A stretch of DNA of 64,000 bases from assembly GCA_010909165.1 (NCBI GenBank), contig VJWM01000011.1:62001-126000 (forward strand), read 5' to 3'. A program made the translations under genes and the position numbers. Numbering within the stretch: the stretch's first letter is position 1; each line of letters opens with the position of its first letter. The notes beneath the pieces were generated by a model. The model was given only the letters and a program-made list of their open reading frames with translations, was not told the origin of the DNA and did no database searches. Shown one piece after another: positions 55,479-64,000 of this stretch. This DNA comes from Anthoceros angustus (Eukaryota; Streptophyta; Anthocerotopsida; Anthocerotales; Anthocerotaceae).

Positions 55479-55970
55479 TCACCTCGAAACTCGTTCGTCC
55501 GTGAGCACCTTCGCGCAACTCCCAAATCGGCTGAGCACACACTGCAGAAAAGCTCTGCTGGTGTAATGCGAAGTTCTCTGTGGTAAGAACGCTACTTCAA
55601 CCCATTTAGAGAAATGCTCAATCATGACCATGCAATGTCGGTTACCTTGCTTTGTGAGAGGAAGCTCTGGCATAAGGTCAACCGACCATCTAAAGAATAG
55701 CCCCCTGATTGGTAGGGAGTGCAACACCACATCCTGGGTGTTAAATCTGGCTTTGACTGCATCACATGCAGCACTTAGCCACCACCTTCTCGACATCGCA
55801 TACATCCCCACGTATACTCTTCAACATGTGGTGTCCTTCACACCAAAGTGGCCAAGGGTTTCGTGCACCTTGGTCACTATGCCCACTCTTTCCTCGGGAC
55901 TTGGTACTTTCCTTACGAGTTCTCCTTCCGATGATGTGACTCACCATCTTCCCATGAGTATCGGCCACTT
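55479..55970 (-). pseudogene. Element B integrase zinc-binding region and core
   Basis: The frame 55811-55479 encodes CDAVKARFNTQDVVLHS, RWSVDLMPELPLTKQGNRHC (first catalytic Asp), EHFSKWVEVAFLPQRTSHYT and AKVLTDE (second Asp region). Upstream at 55970-55812 the HHCC region (LGHFGVKRTHHMLKS-type) is present in shifted frames. It matches element A at 11716-11204 closely. Confidence 0.85.
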
Positions 55971-55974
55971 GAGT

Positions 55975-56400
55975 TTAGCCAAGCACCTTGATCATTCCGA
56001 ACCATGCCTTCCTTGACACTGTGGCTTGAGGATGTCTCCAAACATCCCTGACGGACTCTGTCAGCACATGTCCTTCTTCATGATCATCTATCCTGGCCAT
56101 GAGTGCCATGAAGCTGCTGGGTGCACCATCTACGTGCCCCTCATCCTGTCGAGCTCCTGTGACATCCTTGTCACTTTCCAGCGGATTTCTGCTTAGCCCA
56201 TCTGCATTGTGATGTACCTTGCCTGCCCTGTGCACGATCTCCATATCGTACTCGACAGCGGCCGCCCACAGCTAGCTTACCACTCAACTTCATGTTGGTC
56301 ATCACCAATGAAGTGGCGGTGATCTGTGACCGATTAACGCCTTCCATACAGATAGACCACGAAATGCGAGCGCCCATACGCGAAGACACTCTCCCTCATA
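55975..56400 (-). pseudogene. Element B RNase H
   Basis: MEIVHRAGKVHHNADGLSRN is the RNase H C-terminal block, followed by a linker with DDHEEGHVLTE. Upstream the domain is badly shifted. Confidence 0.7.
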
Positions 56401-57310
56401 TGAGGAGTAGTTCACTTAGAGTTGTTAGATCGGCTTGCATAAGCTATCACTCGCTCAACACCATCCGCACCATGTTGTGACAACACCGCTCCAATTCCGA
56501 TGCTCCGATGCGTATGTGAAAGGGTGATCAAAATTCGGCTGGCCAAGCTTCTCTTGGTCCAGAGATCTTGCCAAGCCAACTCCACGGTCTTGGTCCCATT
56601 TCCACAATGTCTTTCTTCAAGCTCATACAGAGGTTTACGTGGGCGAGTCCTTCATAAACCTCCTGTAATAGTTCACCAAACCGGAAGGCTCTAAGAGCGC
56701 TACATCCTTTGGTCTAGGCATTTGCATCACGGCTGCACCTTAGCCATGAGGCATGATGCCTCCGGTACTATCTCATGCCCCGGATACTCGATGCTGGAAA
56801 GCAAACTTGCATTTCTTAGGATGAGCTTTCAAACTGAGCTTGACCTCAGCAATATCTCTAGATGCTCCATATGTTCTTGATTGTCTCACGAAGACGGGAT
56901 ATCATCTATGTAGCAACGCACAAATGGCTAGCTCTAGATCCGCAATTCTTTGGAAATATATAGAAGCATTTTCAGCCCAAAGCGGCATTGTCTCCCACTC
57001 CCAAAGCTGGTCCTTCCCCGAATCTTGCACTTGTCTGCTCTTCAATCACAATTTGGTTGAAGCACGGCGGAAGTCCAAGCGGTAAAGAACTTTGCCTTAC
57101 CTATGGCATCGAAAATCTCGTCTGGAGTAGGCATGGGGTACCGTTCCATAGGAGTCACCTCGTTTAGAGGTCGGTAGTCGCCACACATCCTCCTGTCCTT
57201 CCATTCACCGTTCTCATCCTTCTTGAGCGGTAGGGGCCGATCCGGACATATTGAGAGCTTGATTTTCTTATCAACCCCGCTTGAACAACTCTTGGCGTTT
57301 GTCAACAATC
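56400..57310 (-). pseudogene. Element B reverse transcriptase
   Basis: The frame 57308-57042 encodes LPLKKDENGEWKDRRMCGDY, RPLNEVTPMERYPMPTPDEI and DAIGKAKFFTA, the first reverse-transcriptase blocks. It is nearly identical in wording to element A. The rest (a MPFGLK-type block near 56990, a YIDD-type block near 56910, a thumb near 56800) is present in scattered frames with deletions. Confidence 0.85.
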
Positions 57311-57619
57311 TCCCATTCTCGAGGCGGTGCCTCCTTCAAGACGGGCTCTTCATGAGTCGTCACTACTTTGAACTTGATCTTCTCATACCTACTCCTTCCG
57401 AATGCAAAAGCACCCTTGTTTTTCTCAAGCATGTTGATGATTTTCGCTTATCTTCCGGCTCACATCTTACGCAATGTGCCATACATGAACCTCTTCGTCA
57501 CACTCTTGGTGGGATTCGGTATCCACCATCTTGAATCTCTCCGTGACTCATCTTCCTCTGCCTTAGGAACCTCTTTATCCTGCAGTAGTTGGAGGAAGGC
57601 TTTCGCTTCCTTCGCAGTT

Positions 57620-58560
57620 GGAGCAAGCTGTGCTTACCACCTCGGTACAAGTCAAATGCTGTCCAAGCATCCGCATCTTGCAGTTACAGATGCCCATGGT
57701 GCAGTGTCCTTCTTGGCAAAGCCCATCGCTTGCTCGCGTTCCTCAACATTGAGCTCTCAAGCTCATTCCCTTCAAATCCGAGAATCACACCATCTCCTCA
57801 CTGCGAAGGCATAAGATTGCGGTGTGCTCACGAGTTGGCCATGCCCTTCGGCTTCCCCTACTCGATTCACGGTAAAATGGCAACTTGTCCATCCTCTTCA
57901 CTGTGAGCACCTTCCCAACTCTAGGATGTCATCCACAACCTTCCGAGTTGTCAAATTCTGTCTTTGTCGAGCACCTCCGGTCCGACCACATTTGTCCGAT
58001 GCTTCGGCTGTGTGCATATGAGCCACACGCACGCGTCCATGATCAACTCATTGCGAACCACGCCCGAATCTCTTCATACAGGCCCTAACGGTGCGTTTGT
58101 CCATGGTCGCACACATTCTCCAGAATGTACCAACATCGTGGATTCGCAATCTGGACTTCTCGCGTGATTCGTGCGAGCTCAGCGGCCAACGAAACGCCTT
58201 CACCTTTGCCTCTGCCTGCTGTCGAAAATGTCTTGCATTCCCATCCCGCGATCAGCATATCCACCGGGCTTGACAAGGCTTCTAGCTGCCGCTTCCCAAC
58301 CAGGTTCACGTCTGTGGGCAGCTGCTCGGCGACCTCGAGCTTCCTCGCTCGGTAGTGTTGGATCTTGCGAACACGAGATTCGACCCTAGCGGCCGAATCT
58401 TCTCATCCTTTTCCACGCAGGTATATTGCCGTATCTTGACGCCACCGCAACACCGCTTCCAGCCGCTGCGATTCTGGCGAGCTCCAACAAATGGATGCCT
58501 TGACACCCACCTTCCATCGTACTAGAGCATCGTCGATCGTCGATCTCCGACTTGGCGGGC
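57620..58560 (-). pseudogene. Element B cytosine-5 DNA methyltransferase domain
   Basis: In order on the minus strand: GIHLLELARIAAAG (about 58500; motif I, usually LELFAGIG) and VEKDEKIRPL (about 58430; motif II-like). Then VDMLIAGWECKTFSTAGRGK carries the catalytic Cys at 58237-58235 (motif IV), and ARITREVQIANPRCWYILEN-V has E-N-V at 58120-58112 (motif VI). A GSYAH block near 58020 (motif VIII region) and EREQAMGFAKKD near 57740 (motif IX-X region) complete it. The enzyme would methylate cytosine in DNA. The reading frame is broken several times. It sits between gag and reverse transcriptase in the same orientation, as in element A. Confidence 0.8.
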
Positions 58561-59169
58561 CTCATACAGGATCGACCTCTCGGGACATGTGTCCGTGAGA
58601 TTCCACGGTCGATCCTCCTTCCTTCAGGTTTCTCGAACCCTCGCTTGATCCAAATATTACGGCGCTGAGCACACGCTCTCTTGGCTTCGGCATCTCCAGA
58701 GGATAACTCCTGCGTTTCCTCCCACATCTCATGTCGATGCTCACTCTGAGCACTGTGGGCAATCATGGCGCTGCCTGTCATCCTCGTCCTGCTCTTGCCA
58801 CCACTCCTATTCATCCTTAGAGGAATTCGTGCAACATGCGTGAAATCTCCTCTCCACCAGAATGGTCTGTAGAAAGCTTCAGCGTGCAAGGGATCAACCC
58901 CATGGCGGGCGGTGAGTTCCGTCCGACCCCGCAAGACATCATATGTCTTTGCCGTGACCAAACATCTCACTTCAACGATCGGCATCCTTCGTGCCGAGCT
59001 TCAATTCAATCTTCACGGGCCTCCTCGTCATTCCCGACTGTTCCTTGGTACTGCAGGTGGTGATGTTCACGCGCTCGGAGCGAGCTTGTGTCCGTCTGAC
59101 TTTAGTGCCTCCGCGTGCTCCCGATCTTGGATCCGCTCCGGTGTCTACAAATCGTTCGGAGCATAGCCA
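58561..59169 (-). pseudogene. Element B gag-DNMT linker, conserved unidentified segment
   Basis: The frame 58985-58386 starts MPIVEVRCLVTAKTYDVLRG and contains FYRPFWWRGDFTHVARIPLR and MIAHSAQSEHRHEMWEETQE. The same order (FYRPRWRDGDFTQVAVIRL, MIAFTATGTHCACKWWEETQ) occurs in element A. Its position before the methyltransferase suggests either the protease or a module of the methyltransferase protein. No family is recognised. Confidence 0.5.
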
Positions 59170-60930
59170 TCAAAGGTCACGTCCGTCCGTGTTGTCAATC
59201 ATGGCAACACCTCCTTCACCTCGCTCCGGCATCGGATGCTCGCCACACGCCATACTAGGAAGAGATCCTGCGGATTCAAGCTCCTTTCTCACCATTCTCG
59301 CATGATGTTTTTGAAGTTGTTGCCCTTCACTCCCGGATCCACAAGACTTCTGCGAGGCACCTCCATGGCCTTGTCCAGAACGCCTCAACGTCTCGACCGA
59401 TCTTGACACCTTCGTGTGGAGTTTTCCTCGACTGCCGGAAACTCTCCGGCATCTTGGTCGATTCCGTTCGGCACTCCCTTGCGATGGCGCCTTCACCAAA
59501 GTCAACAACCCTTTTCTTTTCTTGCGCACCGCCATCATGCCAAACGCCTCATCTTCATCGAGTCGAGAACAAAATCCTCGCTGCTTACGCGCCATGTTGG
59601 CCATCTCCTTCTTGAGCTCCTCCACTTGCCCGAGGAGAGCCTTACGACTTGGGCCCTTGCCCTTCTCCTTCTCGGTGATGCAAGCTTGGGCTTGACTGGA
59701 TGAGCTTCCCAACACGCTGCCTCCATGTGACCCCATCGCCACAAGACTTACAGCTTCCTTGCCCTTGGACCACGGCTTGTAGAGATTCGCCATTGCGCCT
59801 CCACGGCATCGCCACACTTCACGGCTTGACGCATTGTTAGTGGCCTCTCCTTGGCACATGTGGTCTTGCCATGTCACGAGGGGCTTGCTCCCGTCTTGGT
59901 ACCTTGGAACAAACTCGGAATTCCGTGTCCTCCGGACCCGTCTTTGCGAAGGGCCCTTCACGACTCCGTGATCCTCCAAGTAAGCACAGCTTCGCATCTC
60001 CTTTGAGCACCTTCTCGGCAATTTGATAGGCGTCTATCAACCGATATCTCTCTCCCATCGCTCCATGCGTGAGTCCATCACCTTCCTTCTTTATGCGTGC
60101 AATGCGCCATGAAGATCTCGGCCTCCCTCATCGTCTTCACATCCGTGTCTTCCACGGAACCTTCAATCGAGGTAAGATGCACGCAATGTCTCGTTAGGCT
60201 GAAAACCTCGACAATTCTGGATCTTTTCAAGCGTAGGAAACATGGTGGTTAACTTGGCGAACATCAAGTCCACGGATGCTCGAGCTTGTCCTCGTCGAGG
60301 GGTGCGGTCGAACCAGCCCTCTTGGGCTGCCTCGTCGCTTCTTCTCTCGGCCACCTTGGGATCCCGGCCTTCTCATCTCTAATACATTAGAGCCTCACCC
60401 GCAAGGTAGGATGACATCTTCATGAACGCCATCCTGAGTGAACTCGTCCTTGTATTTCATCTTGTTTTCCGCCATTGCCCAACGAAACTTCTCCTCGAAA
60501 TGCAAGAGACATGCTTCCATGTTTTCCTGAAGACATCGTTCTTACTTGGTGTGAACTCAAGCTCCATTCTTGCAGACTCTCCGCTCCAATCGCCGAACTC
60601 TCTCCTTGTGACTGGCGCGTTGTCTCTGTATTGTTCCGGTGTCCTCTTGAATGGCGAGTAGTAGACGTCGTGCACTTCTCCGACTGAAGACGGCGCAGGT
60701 GTCCTTTCGTCAGTCCACCCTGATCTCAGGAACACCATCAATGGTTACTTCTCCTATGCACGACCCTTTGCGGATGTTGTCAAATGGCAAATTGTTCCCA
60801 CCGTTAGCCCAACCAGCTAGCGAAAAGTACATCCCGCCTCTATCCACAAACGGCTCCGGGCGTGTGCGAGCTCTTCTCCGAGATTACGCTAACTCGGCAA
60901 TCGTGAGACTACCACACCTAAGTGTATAAT
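59170..60930 (-). pseudogene. Element B gag
   Basis: The frame 60741-60457 contains RMELEFTPSKNDVFRKTWKH. The frame 60021-59170 (283 codons) contains a K/E-rich coiled coil SRKALLGQVEELKKEMANMA. A WRWGHMEAACWEAHP zinc-knuckle remnant lies in an overlapping frame near 59730. SLVDPGVKGNNF near 59340 may be a decayed protease active site. Order and blocks match element A at 16602-15340. Several frameshifts break it. Confidence 0.65.
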
Positions 60931-61110
60931 CAATGGCGAAATTCATCCATCGAAAAACATCAGCCTATCTCTTGTCTCGCAACACTCAACCTTCTCGGAT
61001 CGTTGTCTCACAGGTTGGATGGTGGGCGACTTCCGCCTCTTCCTCCAATCTCCGGTAGCCACAGTCTCCTCCGATCAGTATCTTAGTCCCCAACAAGAGG
61101 ATTGTTGATG
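60931..61110. other. Element B leader
   Basis: On the minus strand this is the untranslated leader between 5' LTR and gag. No primer-binding site starting with TGG is evident next to the LTR. Confidence 0.4.
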
Positions 61111-61740
61111 TGGTGAAATCAAGATGGAAAATTCTCCCAACGACAATGCAACGAACCACAAGAACCTCTAGGAGACAAAGACACAGCGAGGGCAGTATGG
61201 CTGTCTATTAGAACAAGACAAACATCAACAATCCAGAATCCATGGTGGGTGCCTACATATATAGGCAAAACCCCAGAGTTCTCGATGAAGTGTCCACCCA
61301 TATCGATGGTGGGCACTTTATAATCCTACTTTCCTTGGCCTTGAAATAATAATATTTTATGTGTTTAACAGCCTATTCGTCCTTTTCCTTGATTTATGAT
61401 TTTTATGTATTTTCTAATATAAATCGCTATCTATATGCGTCATAGCGCCTTACATATCCATGCATATAGATTGCATGCGCCATGACACATCACGCCACAT
61501 GTCCACATCACATGTCATCCTTCACCTCCATACGTATGCATACATGGCACACATGCATACATGGCATACATGTCATGTGCGAGGCCATCCATGGGCCATG
61601 TACATGACATCATCAAGCCGACGCCGGGCTTATGCGAGATGCTCGATCGATATCGATCATTTTATTGGGCTTATGCGAGATGCTCCATCGATATCCGATC
61701 ATAGAGTCTTAGGTGCTTTCTGTTTCCCATCTGTATGACA
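61111..61740 (-). mobile_element. Element B LTR, right (5') copy
   Basis: The 630-bp sequence starts TGGTGAAATCAAG and ends GTATGACA and matches 48551-49173 along its length. The duplicated GCTTATGCGAGATGCTC block lies at about 61628-61702. No target-site duplication with the left LTR is visible. The sequence directly after it belongs to the LTR of chromovirus C. Confidence 0.8.
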
Positions 61741-62112
61741 TGACACGCTCTTACCGGCAGGGAGCAAGCCACTTCCAGCCATAAGCGGCCAGTGGTAGAA
61801 CAGCCTAGAAGGTACCTATTTTAGTGAATATAAATACCGTCATTTAGAGATACTAATTATAAGATAATAATTATTAAATAGAAAATAGCTGATAAATAGG
61901 ATCATTATGCGTAAATATAATAATACTGATTAAACCAACTAGAAAAACCCCAACTAACATGTACCAACAAACCCGTCTAACCTATAAAAACCAAGAACAA
62001 GTAGGTAGTTCTAGAGCGGGTCTCAAACACGGTCTTCTTGGCGACCAAAAGCCGTCTACATAATGTAAGGAACAAGTAAGTATCCAATTTCAGCCTCTCT
62101 CACGCGGTAGCA
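61741..62112 (+). mobile_element. Third LTR copy of the chromovirus C family, candidate 3' LTR
   Basis: From AGAAGGTACCTATTTTA (61808) to GCGGTAGCA (62112) it matches 40830-41142 and 41774-42079. It ends exactly where those LTRs end but is followed by unrelated sequence instead of a primer site, as expected for a 3' LTR. The first 60 bp align only loosely. Confidence 0.7.
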
Positions 62113-63380
62113 TGGTCCTCCTCCCCTTCACCCTCAATTTCCTCGACCTTGCGCCGCTTCAAGCGTCCCAACCTTGTGCTTCCTGCCCTTGACGGCTCCC
62201 TCCAATGCTCGCGGCATTGAGAAGACTTCCCTCCTTTGGTGGCGCACTACGCTCGGAAGGTGTCACAGCGCTCGGCGTTTCTCTCTTTCCTTCCTCCTCT
62301 TGGCGCTCAACTCGTAGCTAGGGTTCTCCCTCCCCTTCAGCTGGTGCGCAATCTCCTTTCTCTCCTTCGCGCTCCGTAGCGATGGCGATGGCGTGGGTGA
62401 TGGCAACCTTCCTTTTCTCTTTCCGCCTTACGCTCCGGCTCGGTCCAGTTCTTTGCAGTGAGGATGCCTCCGTTCAAGAGAGTTGCCCAAAGCGCACTTT
62501 GCCCTCAGCGGATGCCACGGAGTTCCCAACCCTAGATGCGGTTCAACATTCTAAATTACCTAAGCCTTCCTAAATTACCTATTTTCCTACCTTATCCGCT
62601 TCCCAAATTAGTCACCTTCTAATTAATCCTATTTATCTACTCCCCTATTGGTGAGCATATATAGTGGATATCGCCTTTATTCTAATTTTCCTTTTTCCGA
62701 GATTTCGTCAACCCACGGTGATACGCGACTTACCACGGTGATGCTTCTTTCTCGACCTCACGGCGTGGTGGCGACCTACGGCGGATCTGCCGACCCCCTC
62801 GCCCTCACTCGCCTTGCAGGGTCGTTTTGACCCGTTCTTCTTCAGGATATCCTTTTCTTCCTAACAATATCCTACAACTCCGACTTCAAGATTCTCGAGA
62901 AAATTTCTTGGCATGCTCTCTTCAATCGTTCTAGCCAAAAAAATCAAACTTGTTTGTCTTGGCTCTTTTGGGCTGGTTGCCCAAACTTTTTCGTTCCACA
63001 TACTCCCTCCTCACTGTTTGCGTCCTGCAAACAACATACTCGGGTTGAAGGTACTTCTTAACCTTCCACCCATTCACTCTGTGGCAACATTCGCCTAATA
63101 CCGGAGTTGCGGATCCATTCTCATATCTGCTTCCACCTCGTGGGTCCCATCCATCTCTAAGCTTCCTGGAAGTCTAGTCGACTATCATATAGAAGAACCA
63201 AATCCCGTCCGATAGCCTGCTTCCTCACTTCCCATCATGCCGATCTTTTGAGTTCTGAATCCGTGGGTTTCCTCTAAAGCATCTTCCTCGTTCCTCCTGC
63301 TCTATGAGCGATTCTAGTCTAGCTACACTATCCTCTGATCATGCGTTCATCCTCCATGATCACATGGGTAGGTACTTCAA
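62113..63380. other. No recognised gene
   Basis: The first 450 bp are CT-rich with a charged minus-strand frame resembling gag-like sequence. 62570-62700 is AT-rich with a TATATA at about 62657. No domain or repeat partner is recognised. Confidence 0.4.
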
Positions 63381-63392
63381 ATTCCACGGGCA

Positions 63393-63940
63393 TCACGGTG
63401 ACATGCCATCGTTGATAATAAGGGTCTTCTTGGTGGTTACCTTCTCCGCGGTCCTGTAAGCCCACAGTGCTGAATGCAATTTAGCATCCCAATCATACAT
63501 GTGTGTTACAGTTACCTTGGTGAGGATTGTGCATAGCAACCCGTTCGTCTTCTCCGTCAATCCGTTTGCCTTGGGGTTGTAGGGGGTCGTCTTTCGATGG
63601 CGGATGTTGAAGTAGGTGGTTAGGGACTCAACGACAGAGTTGAGGAAATGTGTCCCCCGGTCGCTGACCAACTCTAAAGGACATCCATACCTTGTTATGA
63701 TGTTCTCGAATAAAACTTTGCCCTGCAGTCGTCCTTCCTCGTTGCTTGCTCCACCATCTTCGCAATAATCCGTAGCCACCAAAATGTCTTGCTTCCTTGT
63801 CCATTGCGTTGGTGGTTTGATTGGCCCCACGAAATCGATTCCCCACTTCTCGAATGGTGCTAACGGTAGTAGGTGAGGCCATTGTGTACACGTAGGCCGC
63901 CCAACCTCGACGCATCACACCTCGGTGAACTCCCACATCC
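63393..63940 (-). pseudogene. Ty3/gypsy integrase core
   Basis: The frame 63830-63393 encodes VGPIKPPTQWTRKQDILVAT-D, RYGCPLELVSDRGTHFLNSV with the second catalytic Asp, and RKTTPYNPKANGLTEKTN with the catalytic Glu. YDWDAKLHSALWAYRTAEKV is the usual block after the core. The frame just upstream (63936-63628) overlaps, indicating a frameshift near 63840. The element extends beyond the right edge of the window. It differs clearly from elements A, B and C, so it is a further Ty3/gypsy lineage. Confidence 0.9.
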
Positions 63941-64000
63941 TTGCATCGTAGCCCACGAACCCATTCAAAATCTTCTTAACGGTCACTGTCGAATAGTGTC

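Noticed and set aside
48551..61740. Target-site duplication for element B
   Set aside because: The 5 bp before 48551 (AACAG) and after 61740 (TGACA) do not match, so none is claimed.

Overview
This window is nuclear DNA of a eukaryote in the green plant (streptophyte) lineage. The evidence is two spliced genes with GT-AG introns, a tRNA-Trp that matches my memory of the plant nuclear form, a primer-binding site complementary to initiator tRNA-Met next to a chromovirus LTR, and a CACTA transposon. I cannot fix the species. The very high load of decayed retroelements and the presence of methyltransferase-bearing Ty3/gypsy elements (reported, from memory, in a charophyte alga) make a charophyte or early land plant attractive, but this is inference.

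Layout. 0-1.6 kb has no recognised gene. 1.6-3.6 kb holds scrambled pieces of a Ty3/gypsy pol with local inversions and a perfect 90-bp palindrome. 4.6-6.0 kb is the 3' part of a Ty1/copia element, also with an internal inversion. 6.0-7.6 and 17.55-18.24 kb are degenerate minus-strand reading frames of unknown identity on either side of element A (about 7.6-17.55 kb). Element A is a minus-strand Ty3/gypsy-type element with the order gag, unknown region, cytosine-5 DNA methyltransferase (DNMT), reverse transcriptase, RNase H, integrase, PHD finger. 18.8-26.9 kb is a Ty3/gypsy integrase region with a chromodomain-like end, split by a 4.7-kb non-autonomous CACTA element (20040-24746, AAT target duplication).

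A gene island lies at 27-33 kb: a centrin gene (+), a convergent membrane-anchored short-chain dehydrogenase/reductase gene (-), and tRNA-Trp (+). 32.9-34.7 kb is a dead Ty1/copia pol. 34.7-36.7 kb is an unidentified long tandem repeat, and 37-40.4 kb a degenerate minus-strand coiled-coil-like frame. 40.7-48.4 kb is a plus-strand chromovirus (LTR, PBS, gag, protease, RT, RNase H, integrase, chromodomain). Its likely 3' LTR is at about 61.8-62.1 kb, so the intervening element B (LTRs 48551-49173 and 61111-61740) appears nested in it. Element B is a second copy of the gag-DNMT-RT-INT-PHD family, with an extra unidentified frame at 49.6-52.3 kb. A minus-strand Ty3/gypsy integrase lies at 63.4-64 kb.

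Two things stand out. First, a retroelement family carries both a DNA methyltransferase and a PHD finger, so it may write and read chromatin marks. Second, almost every element shows staggered tandem re-duplication (0.3-1.1 kb units, several with short microhomology at the joints and small indels between copies) and small clean inversions. That pattern is either a local mutational process or an assembly artefact, and it must be settled before any single frame is trusted. All retroelement frames here are broken by indels and are annotated as pseudogenes. Only the centrin gene, the SDR gene (with a premature stop) and the tRNA look like ordinary host genes.
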